A stretch of 36,455 nucleotides of DNA from positions 1-36,455 of the forward strand of contig JAFEAV010000064.1 of NCBI GenBank assembly GCA_018266215.1, written 5' to 3'. The stretch comes from Cyanobacteria bacterium SZAS LIN-3 (lineage in GTDB: Bacteria > Cyanobacteriota > Vampirovibrionia > Obscuribacterales > Obscuribacteraceae). Of this stretch, positions 30,788-36,455 are shown one piece after another. Both the position numbers and the translations under genes were made by a program. Numbering within the stretch: position 1 is the stretch's first letter; each line of letters starts with the position of its first letter. Below the pieces are notes generated by a model. It was given only the letters and a program-made list of their open reading frames with translations. It searched no databases and was not told the DNA's origin.

Positions 30788-30797
30788 ATTCATAACA

Positions 30798-30815
30798 TAT
30801 ACTAAAGCGTATAAT
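30798..30815 (+). promoter_or_regulatory. TATACTA-N5-TATAAT element, possible promoter
   Basis: TATACTA-N5-TATAAT starts 11 bases after a terminator. TATAAT is a perfect -10 and lies 87 bases before the TPR gene start, but no -35 hexamer is recognisable. Confidence 0.45.
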
Positions 30816-30901
30816 ACTACCACGCTCAAAATAATGTCCGCGGATGGGTACAATACCTTTACAGGCTTCGGTCAGCTTTCGACAGTCTCGGTCAACATTA
30901 C

Positions 30902-31648
30902 ATGTTAAGCATCAGACTATTGATCAGCATTATTTTGAGCGCAGGCTTGCTGATTTCCAGCGCCGACCCCGCACAGGCACAACGATCGCAAGCGAGTCGC
31001 CTGCTACTGAGCAGTAAGGCCATGATCAAAAGTGGCAAGGTACGCGAGGCCCTGCCGCTGGTTCAGAAAGCAATCGAGTTGGATCCCACAAACCCGGATG
31101 GTTACTGCACGCGAGGCTCGGCTTTATACAAACTGGAAGAGACCGATAAGGCAATGAAAGATCTGGACAAATGCATCGAATTAAACGGTAATCGCACAAA
31201 AGCCAACAAAATCAAATGCCAGATATACTTTGAACGCAAACAGTTGCGTCAGGCCCTGGAATGCGCCACAGAAGCCATAAAATACTCGCCGGATAAGATA
31301 GAGAAATCGGAAAGTTATCGGGTGCGCGGGAAGCTTTATCTGGAGATCAACGAGCCGACCAAAGCCATTATCGACTTCAATCAATCCATTGCTCTTGAAC
31401 CGGAGCAATCCAACGCTTTCAAGCATCGGGGCAATGCTTACATGAGCATGAAGCTATACCAGAAGGCCATCGACGACTACACTACCGGACTGAAAACCGA
31501 TAAAACGGATCGGGACATTTTCCTCACCCTGCGCGCCCAGGCCTATGAAAAAATCGGTCGCAAGGATCTGGCCGCCGCAGATCGAAAAAAGACGCAAAAT
31601 TCGGTCCTGGACGAGTGGGGCGACTTCATGAAGCCCGGCTCCAGGTGA
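30902..31648 (+). CDS. Exported TPR-repeat protein
   Basis: The 248-residue protein has a signal peptide (1-27, LLISIILSAGLLISSADPAQAQ). Five TPR units follow at about 28-230: SKAMIKSGKVREALPLVQKA, then GSALYKLEETDKAMKDLDKC, a Cys-bearing third unit, then GKLYLEINEPTKAIIDFNQS, and GNAYMSMKLYQKAIDDYTTG. Conserved small and Pro residues at the turns (ELDPTNPDGY, ALEPEQSNAF) agree with the TPR consensus. TPR arrays bind peptide partners, so this is probably a periplasmic scaffold. It is a single gene with its own promoter-like element and shares a terminator hairpin with the convergent glycosyltransferase operon. Confidence 0.87.
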   Translation: MLSIRLLISIILSAGLLISSADPAQAQRSQASRLLLSSKAMIKSGKVREALPLVQKAIELDPTNPDGYCTRGSALYKLEETDKAMKDLDKCIELNGNRTKANKIKCQIYFERKQLRQALECATEAIKYSPDKIEKSESYRVRGKLYLEINEPTKAIIDFNQSIALEPEQSNAFKHRGNAYMSMKLYQKAIDDYTTGLKTDKTDRDIFLTLRAQAYEKIGRKDLAAADRKKTQNSVLDEWGDFMKPGSR

Positions 31649-31674
31649 CCGCGGACAAAGATTTGATGTAGATG

Positions 31675-31702
31675 AGAGAGGGGGTGTTGCCACCCCCTCT
31701 CT
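31675..31702. terminator. Shared terminator hairpin between convergent genes
   Basis: AGAGAGGGGGTG (31675-31686) pairs perfectly with CACCCCCTCTCT (31691-31702) around TTGC. It lies 26 bases after the TPR stop and 18 bases after the leftward operon's last stop. There is no clear T-run on either strand. Confidence 0.65.
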
Positions 31703-31720
31703 ATCCACGTTGGGCAATGC

Positions 31721-32854
31721 TCAGCCTCCGACCAGGATTTCTTCCAGCAGCGCAATCACCGAGTCCCGTCCCTGACCACGCAACAAAACCTCTCGGTCAG
31801 CGGCGATAGCCCGGGTGAAATCCGGCAATTTTTGCAGGAACTGGCTCAGGTCAGCGGCAGTGATCGCCGGCCGCGACAGACCGAAACCACCGCTATCAAT
31901 GATGCGGGCGTTCATGGCCTGCTCATAGACCGGCAGAGCAATGGCATACACCGGGATGCCCAGGTGCATGGCCTCACTCAGAAGAGAATGCCCGGCGGTA
32001 CTGACGATGGCCGAGCAAGTGCTGAGCACTTCGCTGAAGCGCGGGTCACCCTGCCTGTAGGCGCGCACGTTCGCGCGCTCAAAAGCAGCGACCTCAGCCG
32101 TTCGCGGCAGAAACAGGTGAAAGTCGGCCTGACTCTGCTCAGCACAGAGATCGGCTACCTCCGCCAGGTCCTGCACAAAGTCCTGCTGCGACGAGATGTA
32201 GACCAGGACGGAAGGAAACGCAGTCGGACGACGAACCAGGTCGACGATACTGGGCTTGAGGATGGCGGGACCGAGCAAAACGCCCTCCTCCACCTCAGGC
32301 CTGGCCTTGGGTGCCACCTGGAAAAATGAACAGGCAATGCGCTTGTGCGCCCGCGGGAAAAACAACTTCAGCCGCGCCACCTCGTCCTTATATCCCTGAC
32401 CACCAAGGTCCTCGGGAAAGTCACCGACCAGATACTTGCTCTGCTGATCAATCGTCACAAGCGGGCTGGCGCAAGCATAGGCGTACTGCGCGCAGACCGG
32501 CTCATAGTCGCTCACCACCAGGTCAGGGCGGCCGAGAAACTGCTGAGCGCGCGCCAGGGCGGCGGAGTTGATGGCGGTGTGATCGACGCCGCGATTTTTC
32601 TCCAGCCGTGCCGTGGCTTCGAAGTCCAGGCCGTCCTTATTGCCGACATAGAAGGGCACCGATACCGGCACCACAGCCACATCGGCGTGACCGGCAAAAC
32701 GCGCGGCATAGAAGGCCAGGCTCTCGCCATAGGCAAAAATCATCACCCGGTCGCCGGCGGCCACAAAGTGCTCGACCAGCGGCAGCTGACGATTGGTATG
32801 CCCGGTGCCTATACCGCAAATGCCGTAGAGGATTTTGCGTGCTTTTTCAGCCAT
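31721..32854 (-). CDS. GT-B glycosyltransferase, MJ1255/VC2487 type
   Basis: The 377-residue protein opens KILYGICGIGTGHTNRQLP, the family's glycine-rich acceptor loop. SDYEPVCAQYAYACASPLVTIDQQSKYL near 130-160 matches its D-(F/Y)-EP and ID-x-Q signatures, and CSAIVSTAGHSLLSEAMHLGIPVYAIAL near 285-310 is the GT-B donor-binding loop (G-H then E). Members transfer sugars from nucleotide donors to unknown acceptors at the cytoplasmic membrane face. GGAGAAGT before the ATG and an eight-base overlap with the HPr-kinase-like gene show it is the last gene of a coupled operon. Confidence 0.83.
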   Translation of the reverse strand: MAEKARKILYGICGIGTGHTNRQLPLVEHFVAAGDRVMIFAYGESLAFYAARFAGHADVAVVPVSVPFYVGNKDGLDFEATARLEKNRGVDHTAINSAALARAQQFLGRPDLVVSDYEPVCAQYAYACASPLVTIDQQSKYLVGDFPEDLGGQGYKDEVARLKLFFPRAHKRIACSFFQVAPKARPEVEEGVLLGPAILKPSIVDLVRRPTAFPSVLVYISSQQDFVQDLAEVADLCAEQSQADFHLFLPRTAEVAAFERANVRAYRQGDPRFSEVLSTCSAIVSTAGHSLLSEAMHLGIPVYAIALPVYEQAMNARIIDSGGFGLSRPAITAADLSQFLQKLPDFTRAIAADREVLLRGQGRDSVIALLEEILVGG

Positions 32855-33782
32855 ACTTCTCCTCCATAGCTTTGAGAACAGCAGACATCGAACCGGCGAC
32901 GCTGATCACCGGCACAGACTTTGTGCCCCGCGCCAGCGCCGCGCTCACCTTTTTCACACAAGCGGCGCTGAGCGCACCGCTGAAGAGCGTCTCCCCGGCA
33001 CAGAGCACGGTGTCGGCGTTGACGGTGTCGACGAAGAAGGGGTAGAGCTTGTGCAGGGCGCTCAAGCTGGAGAGGCGGGTGCACTGATTGGCGCCGTCAT
33101 TGAGCCGGGCCAGAGCGATGAGCGTGATGGGCACGGCCATCTGACTTTCGCTGCCGCTGGAGATGACCGAGAGATCGCCCAGCTCAAAAGCTACTCGCTC
33201 CTGGTAGCTGACCACACCGGTGGCGGTCGAGGGCTTGCCGTCGGCACCGGCCCTGGTCATAGTGCGGGTACCGGCCACCGCGTACATGCCACCATTGGCG
33301 GTGATAGCGACGAGGGTCTTGTTGCCGGAGAAAATCTTCCCGCCGGCCGCCGCCTGCGCCAGAGCGATCGCCGTCTTACCGGCGCCGGAATGACCGACGA
33401 TCAGCTTGTAGCCACCGTCGCGACCGGCAACGCAAGCGCTGTGCACCGGATACAGACCGCGCTTGATCCACAGCGGGCGAACGGCACTGTAGATCAGGTG
33501 AATCAGGTCCAGCAAAGAACCATCGCCGGCGAAAATGTCGGTCAGAACCACCAGGTCACGAGTCACGGTCAAAGCGGGACTGAAGTCCGGCTCGAACCCC
33601 GAGGCGACCACATACCGCACAGTCAGGTCCACCTTGCCTTCAGCTTCGGGCATGGAGAAAAAGGAAACGCCCGGCACATAGGCATGCAAAAGCAGCCTGG
33701 CCGAAGCACTGTCAAAAACAGGCAGGGACGTCTCAACGCGAACGCGGAGACGCCCCGGCAGGGTCAGATCATACTTGTACAT
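32847..33782 (-). CDS. HPr kinase-like P-loop protein
   Basis: The 311-residue protein has a Walker A motif GHSGAGKT at residues 130-137 and just before it YPVHSACVAGRDGGYKLIVG, the usual lead-in of HprK/PckA-fold kinases. The first 110 residues are a beta-rich domain with many strands, different from the HprK N-terminal domain. After the P-loop comes a beta-rich half ending VPVISVAGSMSAVLKAMEE, as in HprK-related proteins. The SDD-like catalytic segment is not obvious (FSGNKTLVAI stands there). Relatives phosphorylate proteins, peptides or small molecules. AGGAGAAA supports the ATG. It overlaps both neighbours (14 bases upstream, 8 downstream), so it works with the two glycosyltransferase-like proteins. 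Confidence 0.75.
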   Translation of the reverse strand: MYKYDLTLPGRLRVRVETSLPVFDSASARLLLHAYVPGVSFFSMPEAEGKVDLTVRYVVASGFEPDFSPALTVTRDLVVLTDIFAGDGSLLDLIHLIYSAVRPLWIKRGLYPVHSACVAGRDGGYKLIVGHSGAGKTAIALAQAAAGGKIFSGNKTLVAITANGGMYAVAGTRTMTRAGADGKPSTATGVVSYQERVAFELGDLSVISSGSESQMAVPITLIALARLNDGANQCTRLSSLSALHKLYPFFVDTVNADTVLCAGETLFSGALSAACVKKVSAALARGTKSVPVISVAGSMSAVLKAMEEKYG

Positions 33783-34947
33783 GTTCTTTCTCCTGGTTCA
33801 GGTTGAGTCGCCGCGCCCGGGTGCGCAGGATTAGCGCCAGCTGCTCCGCTCCACCGCTGCCAAACCTGGCAGTCAGAGCCGTGCATCCGCCGCTGTCACC
33901 TTCGAGTCCGGCAATCAATGCAGCGATACGCCGGGTCAGCGCCGCCCGCAACTCCGCACTACCGGCAGTACCAGCAACGAGAGCGGTGATGCTCTTGAGG
34001 ATGTCGCCTTGATCGGCCTTGTAGTCCAGTTCGGCGGCAGCGACGGCCTCGTCGCCGGATTGGACGAAGGTCTCCCAGTCGAGGGAGCCGTCAGCCATAC
34101 CGTTGGCCTCCAGCAGTTTGAGCTGCTGACCCTGGCTGTCGTTTGCCGGCGGCAGCCAGATGGTAGGCACATTGTGACGAGCGGCGTCGTAGATATTGCC
34201 CAGACCGGGAGTCATCAGAGCATAGCTGGCACTGGCCAGGACACCCTGCATCTGCTCCCGCGAGAAGTTGCGCACGCCGTACTCGGGCAGAGCGGCGGCA
34301 ATGACCGAATTGGCGGCAATCACAAGGGGCAACTTGACTGCACCGCTCTGCACCACGCTTGATACGACCAGCCGGGCGTAGGCCAGCGTGTCCTCGGCGG
34401 TCCAGTACGGATTGTTCAGACCGCCGAGGTTGAGCAAAACATGCTCCCGCGGCAGGTCTTCGGGAGCCGACGGTGTCTGCGAAACGATGGGCGGGACAAC
34501 AACGGCTTCGCCGAAGCTTTCCGCTTCGCCGACCATGCGCTCCCTGACACCGAAGAAATCCTGAGCCAGGTAGAGGTGGCAGGCGCGGACCGCCGGCGAT
34601 ATCTCTTTCCAGTACCAGGTGAGCGGATCATAGACAGCCACCCAGAGTCCGGCACGGCGAGCGCGCTCGGCCATGTCGAAATCGAGAGCCGTGAGGAAGA
34701 CGTCGTAACCGGCGAACAGTCGGTCGAGCTCCACTCCGTCACCGACGACGGCGAGATCGTGGATGGCGTCATAAGACAGAGGTTTCTGCAGGTCCAGGGT
34801 GTGCCCTTTACCGACATAACCTATGGTGCCGAAAAGCTTGCGCAGATGCGGAAAGCAGTCGGCGATGGCAGCGGTCGGCCCAAATCCGAATGCCTCGGCG
34901 TTGAGCAGGAGCCGCAGCTCAGAGGTCGCTATAGCGTTTGTTTCCAT
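33769..34947 (-). CDS. GT-B-like glycosyltransferase of unknown specificity
   Basis: ATG 34947 has GGGAG eight bases upstream. The 392-residue product opens with LRLLLNAEAFGFGPTAAIAD, a glycine-rich first strand-loop, and HVLLNLGGLNNPY near 180-190 begins the second Rossmann half. YALMTPGLGNIYDAARHNVPTIWLPPANDSQGQQ near 250-280 is the GT-B donor loop (acidic residue, then PP-x-N-x-SQ). The overall form recalls nucleotide-sugar glycosyltransferases, including the cytosylglucuronate synthases of nucleoside antibiotics, but that link is from memory and weak. It overlaps the dioxygenase gene by 29 bases and the HPr-kinase-like gene by 14, so the proteins are made together. Substrates are unknown. 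Confidence 0.7.
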   Translation of the reverse strand: METNAIATSELRLLLNAEAFGFGPTAAIADCFPHLRKLFGTIGYVGKGHTLDLQKPLSYDAIHDLAVVGDGVELDRLFAGYDVFLTALDFDMAERARRAGLWVAVYDPLTWYWKEISPAVRACHLYLAQDFFGVRERMVGEAESFGEAVVVPPIVSQTPSAPEDLPREHVLLNLGGLNNPYWTAEDTLAYARLVVSSVVQSGAVKLPLVIAANSVIAAALPEYGVRNFSREQMQGVLASASYALMTPGLGNIYDAARHNVPTIWLPPANDSQGQQLKLLEANGMADGSLDWETFVQSGDEAVAAAELDYKADQGDILKSITALVAGTAGSAELRAALTRRIAALIAGLEGDSGGCTALTARFGSGGAEQLALILRTRARRLNLNQEKEHVQV

Positions 34948-36103
34948 ACAATAGACTCCCAAGCAGAGTTAGGCGCTCCCGCTTGCGCAGGGCGGCCAGA
35001 GCCGGAGCGCTGCTGTAGCGCGGCGGCTTGCTGGCATGCATCATGGCGTCGCGGACGTTTTTGCCGACGCCGGAGGCGAAGGCTTCGGTCCGCGCAGCAA
35101 CGGCCGCGACATTGTCTTCCGCAGCTGGACCGGCGGCGATGTAGGCGACGTAGCGGGTCTTATCCGAGAGATTTTCGCTGTTGGCGTGGGTCGTGCGGCT
35201 GTCCCAGGAAATCAGGCTGCCCTGCGCCAGAGGACAGGCCTGAGCCTGTTTCTGCAGCAGCGCCGCCTGGGGATTTTGCAGGTCCAGCTGCACATACTCC
35301 CCCTGATTTTCGGCCATAGAGCCGTAGATGCGGAAGTGCTTGCGCGAGCCGGGCACGCCGACAAATGTGCCCCGCTCGACCGGACAGTCGGCCAGAGCCA
35401 GGACGCCCTGCACCGTGCGGAAGGAGGGATGGACATTGGGATTCTGGTCCACATGCAGGGGCAGCGGGCCGGACTCACTGTGGCCGGGCAATTTGATGCC
35501 CAGTCGGTCGAAGGTCGTCCACAGGTCCGCACGCCCCCAGATCAACACATAGTGGATGTAGACCCGCACGGATTGCCGCAGAGCGGCGATTGCGTCGTCG
35601 TGGTAGAGCTCGAAAAAGCCGCGCGAAAAGAGCGAGACGCCGGCATCGTCCAGCGGTACGTTCGCCCAGGATTCGGCATCACCCTCGTCCAGCGAACATT
35701 TGCCCTCGCTCAGGAGCCGAGCGGTTCTGTGCATGGTGGCGACGGCCTGGCGACAGAGCAGCGGCGCGACCGCATGCTTGCTGACGACAATGCCGTATTT
35801 CTGCCAGCAAGCGTAAAACTCCGCCTCCTCGGTGAGCGGGTCGAAGCTGCGCACGAAACCGTCTTCACCCAGGGGCAGCCGGTAAGAAGCGATATCAGCG
35901 CCGGCATCGGGACCGAAGCCATCGCGATAGGCCTGGTAACGGGCCACAACTTCCGGCCGAGCACAGGCAATGGTCAGTCGCTCGATCAGCTCACGAATGA
36001 GCGCATCGAGTCTCGCTGATGCCATATCGCCCTTAGCCGAAAACGCTTCGATACGTCGGACAAGATCGGCGCTTCTGGCGTCGATTATTTTGCTGTATTT
36101 CAT
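34919..36103 (-). CDS. Phytanoyl-CoA dioxygenase (PhyH)-type Fe(II)/2-oxoglutarate oxygenase
   Basis: The 394-residue protein carries the iron triad: His217 and Asp219 in PLPLHVDQNPN and His306 in DSRTTHANSENL. Arg317 in KTRYVAYIAAGP should bind 2-oxoglutarate. RGTFVGVPGSRKHF near 244-257 is the PhyH-typical strand before the second half. The N-terminal 100 residues are helical and an insert near 130-165 is Ala/Asp-rich. Such enzymes hydroxylate unactivated C-H bonds on lipids, sugars or natural products. AAAGG seven bases upstream sets the start. It lies 21 bases after the Nudix stop and overlaps the GT-B gene by 29 bases. Confidence 0.82.
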   Translation of the reverse strand: MKYSKIIDARSADLVRRIEAFSAKGDMASARLDALIRELIERLTIACARPEVVARYQAYRDGFGPDAGADIASYRLPLGEDGFVRSFDPLTEEAEFYACWQKYGIVVSKHAVAPLLCRQAVATMHRTARLLSEGKCSLDEGDAESWANVPLDDAGVSLFSRGFFELYHDDAIAALRQSVRVYIHYVLIWGRADLWTTFDRLGIKLPGHSESGPLPLHVDQNPNVHPSFRTVQGVLALADCPVERGTFVGVPGSRKHFRIYGSMAENQGEYVQLDLQNPQAALLQKQAQACPLAQGSLISWDSRTTHANSENLSDKTRYVAYIAAGPAAEDNVAAVAARTEAFASGVGKNVRDAMMHASKPPRYSSAPALAALRKRERLTLLGSLLYGNKRYSDL

Positions 36104-36124
36104 ATCAAAACCTTTCTCTTCAGG

Positions 36125-36455
36125 TCAGGGGAAAAGCAGCTTCTTAGCCGCGTCGACCAGCTCCCGCAGCATTTCTTTGCGCAGGCCGCGGTGGGCGAGG
36201 TGAAACTGCTCCGGTGTCATGATGTGCCTGGTCATACCGCTGGGCACCGGGCCCTGCTCGGTGACGACGGCGGCCATGATCACCATGTAAGTGAGCTCAT
36301 CAGGAGCGCTGCCGTAGCGATCCGACTCGATGGCGCGGAGGAAATGCACGGTACCGAGTTTGATACCAGTCTCTTCCTCAGCTTCGCGACGCGCCGTCTC
36401 TTCGGCCGTTTCCTCACCTTCCTGGACATGGCCACCAGGGAGGTCCGGACCGCGA
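36125..36455 (-). CDS. Nudix hydrolase, 3' part (runs off right edge)
   Basis: The leftward frame is open from the window edge to the stop at 36125, about 109 residues. It enters at GPDLPGGHVQEGEETAEETA, then RREAEEETGI, which is the Nudix box. Counted against G-x5-E-x7-REUxEExGU, one extra residue lies between the first Glu and the RE pair, which may alter the loop but keeps all catalytic acids. Nudix enzymes hydrolyse nucleoside diphosphates linked to another group, including nucleotide sugars, with Mg. After the box come strands (YMVIMAAVVTEQ) and a helical end. It is the first visible gene of the glycosyltransferase operon, though the true first gene may lie outside. The N-terminus is missing. 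Confidence 0.85.
   Translation of the reverse strand, partial: RGPDLPGGHVQEGEETAEETARREAEEETGIKLGTVHFLRAIESDRYGSAPDELTYMVIMAAVVTEQGPVPSGMTRHIMTPEQFHLAHRGLRKEMLRELVDAAKKLLFP

Noticed and set aside
27816..33371. Enrichment of the cyanobacterial HIP1 octamer GCGATCGC
   Set aside because: I found it only at 27816-27823 and 33364-33371, which is near chance for this length, so it gives no support for a cyanobacterial-type genome.
1..36455. CRISPR array, insertion sequence or integron
   Set aside because: No regularly spaced direct repeats and no transposase, integrase or Cas-like product were seen on either strand.

Overview
The window is a gene-dense bacterial chromosome segment (about 40 recognisable or candidate protein genes, no rRNA, no complete tRNA, no CRISPR array, no insertion sequence). 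An ExbD/TolR-type protein and several exported TPR proteins suggest a double-membraned bacterium. The mix of conserved housekeeping enzymes with many family-less proteins fits a poorly sampled lineage. A non-photosynthetic relative of cyanobacteria (Melainabacteria/Obscuribacterales type) is my impression only; nothing in the sequence proves it.

Layout. 1-850: the start of a leftward MFS transporter and a small four-helix membrane protein. 931-1524: a coiled-coil protein with its own promoter and terminator. 1941-5423: a tight rightward operon (class I glutamine amidotransferase, unknown protein, UspA-like protein, cation diffusion facilitator) behind a leader with a strong terminator hairpin. 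5658-11979: leftward genes: D-lyxose isomerase, a CxxCC cluster protein, nicotinate-nucleotide adenylyltransferase, a phage-type poly-gamma-glutamate hydrolase, an exported Pro/Ala-rich protein, a small membrane protein, a Cys-rich small protein and leucine dehydrogenase. 12638-14212: a three-S1-domain protein with a long, highly folded leader, then a helical unknown protein behind a terminator. 14466-15824: small proteins, including an orphan ribbon-helix-helix antitoxin-like protein. 16069-21926: leftward genes, most with their own terminator: an unknown protein with a duplicated FGWDV motif, an APC permease, a basic protein ending in a sliding-clamp-like QLELF motif, a small zinc-ribbon-like protein and an adenosine-deaminase homologue with an altered active-site motif. 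22437-25738: ExbD, an exported TPR-metalloprotease, and a class III aminotransferase. 25724-31648: a 14-helix MFS pump, a second CxxCC protein, a Gln-rich unknown, cytidine deaminase, exported TPR proteins and a small membrane protein. 31721-36455: a leftward operon with overlapping genes: Nudix hydrolase (cut by the window edge), PhyH-type dioxygenase, GT-B-like protein, HPr-kinase-like P-loop protein, and an MJ1255-type glycosyltransferase.

The last operon is the best candidate for an undescribed pathway: overlapping genes imply co-translation, and the enzyme set (activated-donor hydrolysis, Fe/2-oxoglutarate hydroxylation, two glycosyl transfers, phosphorylation) suits assembly of a modified glycoside or glycolipid. 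Other points of interest are an unusual metal site and a NifX-like tail in the cation transporter, mutually exclusive hairpins before the S1 gene, and two recurring intergenic motifs (TATACTA-N5-TATMAT near terminators; AGCGCTAGCT). Genes between about 12.6 and 21.9 kb tend to use AAG/GAG/ATC codons more strictly than their flanks and usually carry a hairpin terminator each, which suggests high, individually controlled expression.
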